Assembly: GCF_002220865.2 (NCBI RefSeq)
Contig: NZ_NHRJ02000001.1
Span: forward strand, 434,001-498,000
DNA length: 64,000 nucleotides
Source: Paenibacillus xerothermodurans
GTDB taxonomy: Bacteria > Bacillota > Bacilli > Paenibacillales > NBRC-103111
Direction: 5' to 3'
Position numbers and translations under genes: made by a program. The notes beneath the pieces are model-generated. The model was not told the origin of the DNA and ran no database searches. It saw nothing but the letters and a program-made list of their open reading frames with translations. Of this stretch, positions 8,621 to 17,871 are shown piece by piece (positions within the stretch are counted from its first letter, which is position 1; every line of letters starts with the position of its first letter).

Positions 8621-10471
8621 CTAGATGTTCAGCTTGCTCGGCTTATCCGGCATGGACAGCGTGATCCGGCTTCCCCTGCCCCACTCGCTCTCTATGCTCA
8701 GGCCATATTGTTCTCCGAAAACCATCTGGATCCGCCGGTGCACATTCATCAAACCGATACCGCCACGCCTGTCGAAACCGGGGCGTACTTCTTCCTCCGC
8801 CAGTCGGTTAAGCTGCAATTGTTCTCGCAGCAGTTCAAGACGGCTGGGGCTTATGCCCACTCCGTTATCTTCCACAATGACTTGGAATAGACCGTTATCC
8901 TTGCGCGCGTCAACACAAATAGTGTGATGAGGCTCTATCCCGTTCGGAAACGCATGTTGAAAGCAGTTCTCAATGATGGGCTGCAGCGTGAGACGGACCA
9001 TCTTCTCCAACAGCAGCATCGGAGCGATGATGACGTCAATTTCAAACTCCCTGTCAATGCGGTGCTGTAGAATGATCATATAATTGCGCACATGATTCAA
9101 TTCGTTGGCTACCCTGATCTCCTCCAGATTCGTCTGGATCGAGTAGCGCAGCATAAAGGCCAAAGCCTCCACCATCTCCGTAATTTCGTGTGAATCTTGA
9201 ACAATCGCGTAACAGTTGATCGTTTCAAGCGTGTTATATAAAAAATGCGGATTAATCTGCAGCTGCAGTGTCTGAAACTCGGCGCGGTGCCGTTCCAGCT
9301 CCGCTTCTTGGATTTTCATTGCTCCTTTTTGCTGCTCGAGCTCTGCGGCGTACACTCTAACGATCATTTCCGACAGCCGCGTGACCATCAAATTGTAACT
9401 ATGGATCAGGCCGCCAATTTCGTCCGTGCGCCCGATTTCCTCAATCCGCTGCCAGTTCCCTTTTTCCGTCTCCCGCATGCTATCCTTCAGCACGTGGATA
9501 GGCGCGAGCACGGATCTTCCGAATCGGAAGGCGAGCCACATCGCGAGCACTAACGTAGCGAGACCGACAAGCAATGTCGTGGTGCGAATGATCGAGACCG
9601 GCTTACGCAGCTCGTCGACCGGCATTGAAACGACAAGCTGCCAGTTGGAATATTCTGATTTACGGGCAACAAACATGCGGTTTTCCCCTTGATAATGAGC
9701 GCTAAACGCCTTATCCCCGCTGTCCCTCAGTGCAGAATCGATGTTCCGTATAAGCTCGTCGTCAGGCTGAAACCCGGGCGGATGGTAAATTCGGCTGCCT
9801 GTATCATCTATGATGAAAAAATAGCCGTCCTTGCCGATGTTCAAGCGATCCCATATTTTTGCCAGCTCTTGAAGCTTAAATTCTATGGCAACGATGCCTT
9901 TGTAGCTGCCGTATGATGCGCCGCGGACCTTCCTGACCATAGTTATAACCGTGCCCTGGTCCTCTGGCCGAAGGCTCATGTCAAAGAACACGATTCGACC
10001 GTCATTGGGAACCATCGTCATCAAATAGTCATATTTTTCCGGCAGCAAGTCGGTATTAAGAAAATTGAAATTCTGGTTGTCATAGACCACTGACTTGCCG
10101 TTCTGTCCGACCACATAAATTGCGTTCAACTGTCGGTACAGCGGCACGATAGATTCAATGGAGTTGGAGGCGAACTTTTTGATTTGATTGGAAAAATAGT
10201 AGTATTCATACGGATCATCCGGACCAATCTCAAACAACGATCGTACATCCTGATTCGAGGAAAATGAATTGCTGAGCAGCTCGTAAGTTTGCAGATAGAT
10301 ATCCGTTTGGTAGGAGGCGCTTTCAATCATCTGATCCATATATTGCTCCACCTGATGATCCAAGGCTCGTGAGGACTGAATATACGCCACTGTGCCAACC
10401 GATGCGAGCGATAAAACGATAACTATCGAAAAATGAAAGTACATTTGCCCTGCCAGCGTGCGTTTTCTCAT
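8621..10471 (-). CDS. YesM-type sensor histidine kinase
   Basis: A 616-residue membrane kinase. Order: first transmembrane helix near residues 13-32, a dCache-like extracytoplasmic sensor to about 280, second helix (LLVGLATLVLAMWLAFRFG, near 290-308), HAMP, then the YesM/LytS-type His_kinase domain with the phospho-acceptor in INPHFLYNTLE (near 408), and a HATPase domain with N box (IENCFQHAF), DNGVGIS and GGIGLMNVHRRI. It would sense an extracellular sugar or binding-protein state and phosphorylate the adjacent AraC-type regulator, whose stop overlaps its start by ATGA. The position directly upstream of the transporter genes points to control of that locus. Confidence 0.94.
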   Translation of the reverse strand: MRKRTLAGQMYFHFSIVIVLSLASVGTVAYIQSSRALDHQVEQYMDQMIESASYQTDIYLQTYELLSNSFSSNQDVRSLFEIGPDDPYEYYYFSNQIKKFASNSIESIVPLYRQLNAIYVVGQNGKSVVYDNQNFNFLNTDLLPEKYDYLMTMVPNDGRIVFFDMSLRPEDQGTVITMVRKVRGASYGSYKGIVAIEFKLQELAKIWDRLNIGKDGYFFIIDDTGSRIYHPPGFQPDDELIRNIDSALRDSGDKAFSAHYQGENRMFVARKSEYSNWQLVVSMPVDELRKPVSIIRTTTLLVGLATLVLAMWLAFRFGRSVLAPIHVLKDSMRETEKGNWQRIEEIGRTDEIGGLIHSYNLMVTRLSEMIVRVYAAELEQQKGAMKIQEAELERHRAEFQTLQLQINPHFLYNTLETINCYAIVQDSHEITEMVEALAFMLRYSIQTNLEEIRVANELNHVRNYMIILQHRIDREFEIDVIIAPMLLLEKMVRLTLQPIIENCFQHAFPNGIEPHHTICVDARKDNGLFQVIVEDNGVGISPSRLELLREQLQLNRLAEEEVRPGFDRRGGIGLMNVHRRIQMVFGEQYGLSIESEWGRGSRITLSMPDKPSKLNI

Positions 10472-11508
10472 CTGTCAATCCCCAGCTTATTTCTATATTC
10501 GGACGGCAGACACCCGGCGTATTTTTTGAACGTTTTCGTGAAATGCGGATGATCTGCGTACCCAACCTCGCCGGAAATATCGGTGATCCTGTAGTGCGGC
10601 TGGGCGAGCAGCTTTTTGGCTTTCTCCATCCGCCTGCGAGTCCGGTACTGCACGAACGTTTCCCGCGTGGACTGCTTAAACAATTGGCTGAAATAAGACG
10701 CGTTCAGTCCAATCCGCTCCGCCACATCTTCGAGAGACACTTCCTCGGCCAAGTGGGCTTCGATGTAAAGCTTGGCCTCCTCTACCGGGTCTTTCAGCTT
10801 TCCTCGGCGTTTCATACGTAGCTCATCAAAGAACAATACCAGCCTGGCTTGAAACTGAGACCAAGCCGAGTCCTCGTCGTCGGCCGCATGCAGCGGTGCT
10901 CTTTCCGTGAACAAGAATATGTCTCGCGAATGCAGTCTTTTGAACAGCAATACCGTGAACTCATCCAGAAGATCGATCAATTGATGTAGCCGCAGCCGGT
11001 GGGAACTGATCTCCACGCGTGCCTGCTGCACAACTTTCACTAAGGTCTCATGATTAAGCGACCAAATGGCTGCCTCCGCCTCGCCGACCCACTCCTCGAG
11101 ACGGTGCACGGAAACGAACGCCGGAGACGTGTGCTTCGAGTGCAAATATACGAGTTTCTCCAATGCTGCCTCCACCGTCTTCTTGCTGATGGGCTTCAAC
11201 AAGTATTCCTTGACGCCATACGACAAACATCTTTGGGCATATTCAAAATCATTGTAGCCTGAGACCACAACGATCTGGATATCGGGATCCAGCTCCGCTG
11301 TATGACGGCACAGCTCCAATCCATCCATTTTCGGCATGCGGATGTCGGTGAACAAAAAGTCCGGACAGGATTCGCGGATCTGATTAAGCGCGTCTATGCC
11401 GTTTTCGGCCAGGCGCAAGCTGGCTATCGGCTGCCCTGATTGCTGAATCAACTTCTGTAAGCCCTTTCGAATCATCGGTTCATCGTCGGCAATCATGATT
11501 CTGTACAC
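10468..11508 (-). CDS. YesN-type response regulator with AraC DNA-binding domain
   Basis: A GTG start at 11508 (VYRIMIADDEPMIRKG) is chosen because AAGGAG lies 8 bases upstream and the receiver domain begins at once; 17 extra in-frame codons upstream have no site. The protein has 346 residues. The receiver domain at 1-125 has the acidic pocket DDE and phospho-Asp in FTDIRMPKMDG, with Lys in LLKPIS. A linker follows, and two AraC helix-turn-helix motifs occupy residues 245-345 (LEDVAERIGLNASYFSQLF; ISGEVGYADHPHFTKTFKK). It probably activates the neighbouring transporter and lyase genes. A TATACT -10-like element lies at 11549-11554. Confidence 0.94.
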   Translation of the reverse strand: MYRIMIADDEPMIRKGLQKLIQQSGQPIASLRLAENGIDALNQIRESCPDFLFTDIRMPKMDGLELCRHTAELDPDIQIVVVSGYNDFEYAQRCLSYGVKEYLLKPISKKTVEAALEKLVYLHSKHTSPAFVSVHRLEEWVGEAEAAIWSLNHETLVKVVQQARVEISSHRLRLHQLIDLLDEFTVLLFKRLHSRDIFLFTERAPLHAADDEDSAWSQFQARLVLFFDELRMKRRGKLKDPVEEAKLYIEAHLAEEVSLEDVAERIGLNASYFSQLFKQSTRETFVQYRTRRRMEKAKKLLAQPHYRITDISGEVGYADHPHFTKTFKKYAGCLPSEYRNKLGIDR

Positions 11509-11756
11509 AGGGAACACTCCTTCGGAGAGTAGTGCAAGTCTAATGTTCAGTATACACAAAATGGTTGGAGCGTTAATAAAAAGTTACTCCCCGAGCAATT
11601 CTACTTTCGAAGGCGCGATTATCAAGAGCTGCTCGGCAGGTTGGCCGGAACTCGCAGAGCCGGGATTCGACATATATCCTCACAATTCCCCTTCGACGGC
11701 GGCTTATGGTATATTAGGTTGAAGCAATTATTTTACTCAACATGGAGCGAACAAAG

Positions 11757-12392
11757 ATGACATTTCCGGGCTTTACTCAATCCGATTTCGAGGTTTTTTC
11801 CATTCCGGGGCTGGAGGCGCGCATGGAAGGTATTCAGAGCCGCATTCAGCCGAAGTTCAAGCTGCTTGGCGATGAGCTGACCGATGAGGCCGCTCTGCTG
11901 GCCGGCAGCGAGATGTTTTTGCATATCGCGAAGCATGCGCGGCGCAAGGTAAATCCACCGGTCGACACATGGATGGCGCTGGCCCACAACAAACGCGGAT
12001 ACAAGCAGTATCCTCATTTCCAGGTCGGGCTGTTCGATGACCGGGTGTTTATCTGGCTGGCGCTGATCTATGAGCTGCCTAACAAACAGAACATCGCGCA
12101 GCGTTATCTTAGCAATTTGGACAAGCTGCGGGCGCAGATTCCACAGAACTATGTGCTGTCCTTTGACCACATGAAAAAAGATGCGGTTGCATTCCAGGAA
12201 TTGAGTGATGATGAATTGGCACAGGCACTGCAGCGGTTCCGGGACATTAAAAAGGCCGAGCTGCTGATCGGCTTGAATCTTGCTTCCACCGATCCCGTGG
12301 TGGCCGATGGAGAAGCATTTACACGCCTCGCTAAGCACACCCTGCACACATTGATGCCCCTTTATCAGCTGGCACGGGATACCTCTCTGTAA
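11757..12392 (+). CDS. DUF1054 (UPF0637, YktB-like) protein
   Basis: The second ATG (11757, MTFPGFTQSDF) has GGAG nine bases upstream, while the ATG at 11742 has none, so 211 residues are likely. The sequence matches the DUF1054 family (FTQSDFEVFSIPGLEARM; PRIQPKF-like segment; HVARHARRKVNPPVDTW-like segment), a conserved soluble protein of Bacillales with no firm biochemical role. It is transcribed divergently from the YesN regulator gene and converges on the MFS exporter, with a shared terminator hairpin between them. Confidence 0.88.
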   Translation: MTFPGFTQSDFEVFSIPGLEARMEGIQSRIQPKFKLLGDELTDEAALLAGSEMFLHIAKHARRKVNPPVDTWMALAHNKRGYKQYPHFQVGLFDDRVFIWLALIYELPNKQNIAQRYLSNLDKLRAQIPQNYVLSFDHMKKDAVAFQELSDDELAQALQRFRDIKKAELLIGLNLASTDPVVADGEAFTRLAKHTLHTLMPLYQLARDTSL

Positions 12393-12437
12393 AAAGCTGC
12401 ACTGCCGCCTCCCAACTTCCATACAACGCACGAAAGA

Positions 12438-12474
12438 AAGCCGCCGTTACTCCCAAAAGGGAGCACGGCGGCTT
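12438..12474. terminator. Bidirectional intrinsic terminator
   Basis: A near-perfect hairpin: AAGCCGCCGT and ACTCCC pair with GGGAG and ACGGCGGCTT around an AAAA loop. The minus-strand side continues CTTTCTTTCG and the plus side is weaker in T, so it most clearly ends minus-strand transcripts but lies between two convergent genes and can serve both. Confidence 0.8.
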
Positions 12475-12479
12475 CGGGT

Positions 12480-13655
12480 TTAAACTTGTGGTGCAATCGA
12501 CTGCGGATCACGATCTGCTGTTATAAACCGGTACAGCAGATACAGCGCGGCGAGCGACAGGATCGCTCCTGAGTAGAATGGCAGCTGTTGGCTGTACTGA
12601 TATATCCCTGCACCAAGCAGCGGTCCCGTTATACGGCCCAGGCTGTCCATTGAGGAACTGAGTCCTGACGCGACGCCTTGTCCTGCATGTGTTTTTTGGG
12701 TAATCAATGAGGTGACGCACGGGCGGATCAAAGCGTTGCCTGCCGCGAACACGGACAAGTAGACCGACGCGGTAAACAGGCTGGACGACAGCAGGAGCAG
12801 AACAAAGCCGATCGCCGATAATACTAATCCGATACCGATCACACGGGGTTCCTGCCCCTTTTTGATCAACCGCCTAACCACTCCGCCTTGAATCAATGCG
12901 CCTACCACTCCGCTCACTGCGAACATGATGCCTAATTCCAGCGAGGTGGCTCCTATCTTGTCCCGCTCAAACAGCAGCAGTGTCGCCTCCAGCCCCGCCA
13001 ATGCGAAGGACACGAAGAAAGACAGAACGTACAAATACTTCACGGATCCAACGAATGCAGTCCACCGGGACGGCTTCTTGTCCTGTAGTTTGCGGCGTTT
13101 CTCTTCCGTTAACGATTCAGGGAGCATCACCATGGCAAACACAAAAGTAGCCAACGCCAAAACCGACGCGGTATAGAAAGGAATCTGATAACCCCACTGG
13201 CTAAGTATACCGCCGACTGCCGGGCCGAAGATAAAGCCTAGCCCGATGGACATACCGACCAGTCCCATGCCTTTGGTTCGATTGTCTTCCGTCGTTATGT
13301 CGGCTACGTATGCGACCGCACAGGCCGTCGCTGCTCCGGAGAACAGTCCGCCGAGAATGCGCGAGGCATACATGAGCAGTAGATTATCGCCCGCTACGCC
13401 GAACAGGAAAAAGCTGATACTGAAGCCTAGTGTGCCGAGCATAATCAGCGGTCTTCTGCCGACACGGTCCGATATACTTCCCCAGACAGGCGACATGACA
13501 AAAGATGCCAATGAATACACGGACAGCAGCATGCCCAGATGAAAACCGCTTGCCCCATTGCCTGTGATCGCATCGGGCAGCACCGGAATAATGATGCCGA
13601 AGCCGATAAATATCGTCATCAGCAGTACCATAATGATGGCCAGCTGTTTTTTCAT
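12480..13655 (-). CDS. MFS transporter, multidrug or tetracycline-efflux type
   Basis: A 12-helix major facilitator. The ATG at 13655 (MKKQLAIIMVLLMTIF) is preferred over a TTG eight codons upstream. Near residue 65 the loop 2-3 motif A is present (GSISDRVGRRPLIM). Later, GMSIGLGFIFGPAVGG matches motif C of DHA1 drug/proton antiporters. Length of 391 residues is normal for the Bmr/NorA/TetA group. No regulator gene is adjacent, so the substrate is unknown. Confidence 0.9.
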   Translation of the reverse strand: MKKQLAIIMVLLMTIFIGFGIIIPVLPDAITGNGASGFHLGMLLSVYSLASFVMSPVWGSISDRVGRRPLIMLGTLGFSISFFLFGVAGDNLLLMYASRILGGLFSGAATACAVAYVADITTEDNRTKGMGLVGMSIGLGFIFGPAVGGILSQWGYQIPFYTASVLALATFVFAMVMLPESLTEEKRRKLQDKKPSRWTAFVGSVKYLYVLSFFVSFALAGLEATLLLFERDKIGATSLELGIMFAVSGVVGALIQGGVVRRLIKKGQEPRVIGIGLVLSAIGFVLLLLSSSLFTASVYLSVFAAGNALIRPCVTSLITQKTHAGQGVASGLSSSMDSLGRITGPLLGAGIYQYSQQLPFYSGAILSLAALYLLYRFITADRDPQSIAPQV

Positions 13656-13906
13656 AACTGATGTGTAACCCCCCGACAAATTAGTATTCTTATCGTATCA
13701 TACCTTTTTTTCACAAAGAAATAAAACAAGTCAACATTAACAAAATCGACAAACGTGCGGCCGTGTTAACAGTCGTTCATAATCCAGGGCAAAATAACAA
13801 ATACTGAGTAAAGACTGCACAAACTATGAAACACACTTGCAACCGTGTCGGATTATAGTTTAGTATAAGTAAGATTTGGCGTTATCATTTCATCAGGAAG
13901 GTAGGG

Positions 13907-15382
13907 ATGGCAGTGGATCATCAGCGCACGCCCCTATTCTCGGCTCTAAAAGAACACGCCGAGCGTAATCCGGTACAGTTTCATATTCCAGGACACAAAA
14001 AAGGAGTCGGCATGGACCCCGAGTTCCGCCGGTTTATCGGCGATAACGCACTGTCCATCGACCTTATTAATATAGCACCTCTCGATGACCTCCACCAGCC
14101 AACCGGCGTGATCGAAGAGGCCCAGCGCATGGCGGCCGATGCCTTTGGCGCCGATTATACATTCTTCTCCGTGCAGGGTACGAGCGGAGCGATTATGACG
14201 ATGATTCTCAGCGTGTGCTCGGAAGGCGACAAAATTATCGTGCCCCGCAACGTCCATAAATCCGTTATGTCGGCCATCATTTTCGCAGGTGCTAAGCCGG
14301 TATTTGTCTCTCCCGTGCGGGATGAAAATCTCGGCATAGAGCACGGCGTGACAACCCGTTCGATACGGCGGGCATTGGAAAAGCATCCCGATGCAAAAGC
14401 GGTGCTAGTCATCAACCCTACATATTATGGGGTGTGTGCAAATCTTAAAGAAATCGTCGATCTTGTGCACAGCTACGACATGCCCGTTCTGGTGGATGAA
14501 GCGCACGGCGTGTTGATCCACTTTAGCGATAAATTGCCGATTTCAGCTATGGACGCCGGCGCGGATATGGCAGCAACCAGCGTACACAAGCTCGGAGGGT
14601 CGCTCACACAGAGCTCGGTGCTGAACGTCAAGGCAGGTCGTGTCAACCCGGCCCGTGTCAAAACGATGATGAGTATGTTAACTACAACGTCCACTTCATA
14701 TATTCTGCTCGCCTCGCTGGATACGGCCCGCCGGCATCTCGCCCTGAATGGAGCCGAGATGGCCGAGCATGCTATCGAGTTAGCGCAGTATGCCCGCCGC
14801 ACAATCAATGAAATACCGGGCTTGAGCTGCTTCGGTGAAGACATTCTCGGCACAGAGGCAACTTACGATTATGACCCCACCAAGGTGAACATCCACGTCC
14901 GTCACTTGGGCATAACCGGCTATGACGCGGAAAATTGGCTGCGCGAGCGCTACAATATCGAAGTCGAACTGAGCGATATGTACAACATTTTATGCCTGAT
15001 CACGCCGGGTGACACACGCGAAGACATAGATACGCTTCTCACTGCGCTGAGAGAGCTGTCACGCGAGAACTATAGCCTTCGCCCAGCTACGGAGCTGGTC
15101 ATTAAGATCCCGAAAATTCCGCAGCTCACGCTATCTCCAAGGGATGCGTTCTACGGGGATACCGAAACCATTCCGTTCAAGGCGTCGGCTGACCGTATCA
15201 TCGCAGAGTTCATCTACGTGTATCCACCCGGGATTCCGATCCTGCTGCCCGGGGAGGTCATATCACAGGATTTAATCGATTATATCACGGAGCACGTGGA
15301 TGTGGGCCTCCCGGTGAAGGGGCCGGAAGACCGCAGCATCCAAAACGTAAAAGTGATCGTGGAAACAAACGCCATATTCTAA
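13907..15382 (+). CDS. speA: Arginine decarboxylase, Orn/Lys/Arg decarboxylase family
   Basis: A 491-residue PLP enzyme of fold type I that closely follows Bacillus subtilis SpeA along its length: QFHIPGHKKGVGMDPEF at the start, DALS/IDLINIAPLDDLH, FFSVQGTSGA for cofactor phosphate binding, DEAHGVLIHF with the PLP-ring Asp, and the Schiff-base lysine in ATSVHKLGGSLTQSS (near residue 226). It converts arginine to agmatine, the first step of the agmatine route to putrescine and spermidine. The ATG at 13907 follows GGAAGGTAGGG. It is monocistronic as far as the window shows; a repeat tract lies immediately downstream. Confidence 0.94.
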   Translation: MAVDHQRTPLFSALKEHAERNPVQFHIPGHKKGVGMDPEFRRFIGDNALSIDLINIAPLDDLHQPTGVIEEAQRMAADAFGADYTFFSVQGTSGAIMTMILSVCSEGDKIIVPRNVHKSVMSAIIFAGAKPVFVSPVRDENLGIEHGVTTRSIRRALEKHPDAKAVLVINPTYYGVCANLKEIVDLVHSYDMPVLVDEAHGVLIHFSDKLPISAMDAGADMAATSVHKLGGSLTQSSVLNVKAGRVNPARVKTMMSMLTTTSTSYILLASLDTARRHLALNGAEMAEHAIELAQYARRTINEIPGLSCFGEDILGTEATYDYDPTKVNIHVRHLGITGYDAENWLRERYNIEVELSDMYNILCLITPGDTREDIDTLLTALRELSRENYSLRPATELVIKIPKIPQLTLSPRDAFYGDTETIPFKASADRIIAEFIYVYPPGIPILLPGEVISQDLIDYITEHVDVGLPVKGPEDRSIQNVKVIVETNAIF

Positions 15383-15521
15383 CGCAGCATCTTCTGGGAG
15401 CAGGCCGATATTTGTAGGCTTGTTCCCTTTTTTGTTGGCTGCCGGTCTACTGTGACCTTTCTAGAGTGGTCCTTAGAGCGGCCGCTGAGAGCTGTCATGA
15501 GCGTGGTCACTTGGAGCACTG

Positions 15522-15651
15522 CTTAGAGCAGTGACTTAGAGCAGTCACTTAGAGCAGTCACTTAGAGCAGTCACTTAGAGCAGTCACTCAGAGCAGTGAC
15601 TTAGAGCAGTCACTTAGAGCAGTAACTTAGAGCAGTCACTTAGAGCAGTCA
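15522..15651. repeat. Minisatellite: ten tandem 13-bp units
   Basis: Ten contiguous copies of CTTAGAGCAGTCA, with single-base variants (two GTGA units, one CTCAG, one GTAA). Degenerate copies extend leftwards to about 15500. The tract is flanked on both sides by GCGGCCGC palindromes (near 15479 and 15666). It lies in the 358-base gene-free stretch between speA and the following gene. The unit length of 13 is not a multiple of three, and no open frame with a start spans it, so it is non-coding. Confidence 0.95.
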
Positions 15652-15740
15652 CTTACGCGCTTGCGCGGCCGCAACTGTCACTGCCGCGCCGTATTGTCAA
15701 ACGCGCTTGCTAAATGCTATGATGTGGATGGAGTTAGGAT

Positions 15741-16202
15741 ATGAAAACCTTTCCAGTCTATTCACAGGCAGGTGTGGCGATGATGGCTCAGAGCGCTTAT
15801 ATCAATTTTGTCGATGGCTCCACGGTACCTTCCCTGACTCTTGATGACTTACGAAACCAGCTTCTCCACTACAAAGAACAATTGAATTTGACAGGCAAAC
15901 AGTTGGGCTGGGACTACGAGGATTCCGGATTTCCGTATTCAATTGAGACGAAACCAGAAGCTGAAGGCAAATGGTTCTATCTTAAGGGCAATAATTCGTT
16001 GTACAAATACATCGTCATGGGCTTAGGCAGCACCCAGGATGGTGATAAGACACGGCACTATGTGCAGGTGGTGCTGCCCGACGATTGCACGCATGGGGAC
16101 AAGGCGAAAGGTAACGAGTTTTGCAAGTACCTGGCTAAGCTCTGGAAGGCCGAGCTGCACTTGTTTAACGGCCGCGTGATGTACTTCAACCCTCGTAAGT
16201 GA
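15741..16202 (+). CDS. DUF1885-like protein
   Basis: A 153-residue soluble protein, about 139 residues if the second in-frame start (MAQSAYINFVDGS, near 15783) is used. That start fits my recollection of DUF1885 proteins, which open with a Met-Ala-x-Ser-Ala-Tyr motif. Further matching segments are LHYKEQLNLTGKQLGWDYED and FPYSIETKPEAEGKWFYL. The function is unknown. It is preceded by the minisatellite and by a weak GGAT site at the first ATG. I assigned the family from memory of its pattern, so the family call is moderate while the gene itself looks sound. Confidence 0.7.
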   Translation: MKTFPVYSQAGVAMMAQSAYINFVDGSTVPSLTLDDLRNQLLHYKEQLNLTGKQLGWDYEDSGFPYSIETKPEAEGKWFYLKGNNSLYKYIVMGLGSTQDGDKTRHYVQVVLPDDCTHGDKAKGNEFCKYLAKLWKAELHLFNGRVMYFNPRK

Positions 16203-16400
16203 CATCTAAGCACACATAACCGTTCAAGCCGTTAACAGCGGCCTGAGCGGTATGTGTGTGCCGGCCTGACCGACTGCATCACGGCAACATGAATACGCGT
16301 TCATGATCGGGCCACTGAACGTGAAGTGACATATGCGGTGTGCACGCCGGCCGCACCTTGATAGCTCTTCCATCCGGGTAATTCCATCCCGCTGAAGCAC

Positions 16401-16430
16401 AAAAAACCCCTCTTGTCGCGACAAGAAGGG
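16401..16430 (-). terminator. Intrinsic terminator of the DUF1292 gene
   Basis: On the minus strand CCCTTCTTGTCG pairs with CGACAAGAGGGG and is followed by TTTTTT. It lies directly after the DUF1292 stop. Confidence 0.85.
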
Positions 16431-16444
16431 CTTCTGCTGCGCTC

Positions 16445-16738
16445 TTATTGTGTTTCCTGTTCTTCGATAATCTGGTTGTAAATCTGGACAACACGTTCCC
16501 ATTCTTCCTCATCTTCGATGCTTGCGAGATATGCTTCCTCATTTTCTTCTTCGATTCTGAAAATCACACCGTCCGCCTCGGGATCGTTGCGGTCCAGTAA
16601 AACCGCGTAAGGCTGATCGCTGGCTTCGAAGGTGTATACCATCACCATTTCGTGTTCTACGCCGTCTTTATCGGTCACGATGAAAACATCATCGTCATGA
16701 TCATGATCGCAGGATTCGTCATGAATGTGATCGCTCAT
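16445..16738 (-). CDS. DUF1292 (UPF0473, YrzB-like) protein
   Basis: A 97-residue very acidic protein with a His/Asp-rich N-terminus (HIHDESCDHDHDDD) that could bind metal, then the DUF1292 core (VFIVTDKDGVEHEMVMVYTF, and the closing EEEWERVVQIYNQII). The family is widespread in Firmicutes, often beside yrrK and yrzL, but here it stands alone with its own terminator. The role is unknown. The start is supported by an AAGAAACGAGG stretch upstream. Confidence 0.88.
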   Translation of the reverse strand: MSDHIHDESCDHDHDDDVFIVTDKDGVEHEMVMVYTFEASDQPYAVLLDRNDPEADGVIFRIEEENEEAYLASIEDEEEWERVVQIYNQIIEEQETQ

Positions 16739-16838
16739 GGGAAGACCTCGTTTCTTCTAGAATTTTAGTTGCCCATGCGTATCGTATCACTTTCATGCCG
16801 ACAAATCAAACCATTGCCATATGCGCCGATATCTCCCA

Positions 16839-17453
16839 TTATTCCGACACGATCACTTTCTCAGCGACGACCGTGTAGTCTGAACCTTCATCCAACTGAA
16901 TGGCAAACTTGACCACATAATCCCCTTTTTCCTTGAACGCCACGGTGAAAGGCCATGAATACCAGAAGCTTTCCTTCTCTCCGCCGGCCGCTTTCACGTG
17001 TGGATCTACTGCCTGCGATCCACTAGGCGATTCAATGGAAATCCGGAACGAGTGGTACGGAGTCTTCAATGTATCCACCTGTGCGAACACAGCGAAATCA
17101 ATTTGCTTGCCGTGCGGCACACGGCCAAACGGCATCTTGATGGAATCTGTGCTGACATGCTCTGATACGAGCAAATTCACATTAGGCGTGTAAACCGATA
17201 CCGTTTGGGTGGAATTATTCCAACGCACCAACGCATGCAGCGATTCCGACAACTGGCGCACGGGGAAGACGGCATTACCTTCTATTAAAAAAGGGGGCGC
17301 TTCTTCTTCCTGAAACCGCTGTTCCTTCCCATTGATAAGCATCTTCACCTTATCGAAGCCCTGATAGTCCCCCCATATTGAACTGGCCAATGCTCCTGTC
17401 GTGCCAAACAACGACATAGACAGCACAAGCGTTAACAAGCGCGGTGCTTTCAT
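16839..17453 (-). CDS. Exported stalk-domain (copper amine oxidase N-like) protein
   Basis: A 204-residue secreted protein. A signal peptide occupies residues 1-24 (LLTLVLSMSLFGTTGALAS). Residues 35-95 form a copper-amine-oxidase-N/stalk repeat (VKMLINGKEQ, FLIEGNAVFPVRQLSESLHALVRWNNSTQTVSVYTP), a module common in Paenibacillus envelope proteins. The C-terminal half looks like a small beta domain (IDFAVFAQVDTLKTPYHSFRISIESPSG) with no recognised catalysis. It probably acts outside the membrane as a binding or structural protein. Confidence 0.85.
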   Translation of the reverse strand: MKAPRLLTLVLSMSLFGTTGALASSIWGDYQGFDKVKMLINGKEQRFQEEEAPPFLIEGNAVFPVRQLSESLHALVRWNNSTQTVSVYTPNVNLLVSEHVSTDSIKMPFGRVPHGKQIDFAVFAQVDTLKTPYHSFRISIESPSGSQAVDPHVKAAGGEKESFWYSWPFTVAFKEKGDYVVKFAIQLDEGSDYTVVAEKVIVSE

Positions 17454-17871
17454 TATAACGTAACCTCCATCGTGAGTTGTTCTTGTACTCTATCACTTTA
17501 TACTCCCCGCTCGCGTAAGAGTTGCGGCGATGATCTGAAAAAAATGACTATATTTTGTTCGGCTGGCAACTATATATGGTGTAAAAACAAACGTATTTAT
17601 AATAACACTACAACATATGCCAACCTTTGCATGAAACAGAATGAAGGGTATCAAGCGGCAGCCGCGGGTGTTTAGGTAAAGCGCCGGAGTGATCATATGT
17701 TCGCCTGCATCAAAACAAGGTCCTGAGAATTATTTCACAAACTCTGGTTGTGATATAGCGGAAACCGGTTAATTTTACCTAATTGTATGTATACCATCTT
17801 GTATTTGCTTGCTAAACCATGATAGATTTAAAAAGATGCAAGTGCTGTGGAACTAGAGCGGAGGATCGTGG
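17454..17871. other. Gene-free stretch with divergent start regions
   Basis: 418 bases between the divergent stalk-protein and MBL genes. Short frames here lack ribosome sites and look spurious. AT-rich DNA at 17760-17850 could hold the promoter for the plus-strand hydrolase (a possible TTGCTT at 17806 region), but no pair of elements is convincing. No repeat or RNA structure was recognised. Confidence 0.4.

Noticed and set aside
15522-15651. CRISPR array
   Set aside because: Units are contiguous 13-bp copies without spacers and no cas genes are present.
17472-17696. 67-codon frames in the stalk/MBL intergenic region
   Set aside because: No ribosome site on either strand and no protein-like pattern.
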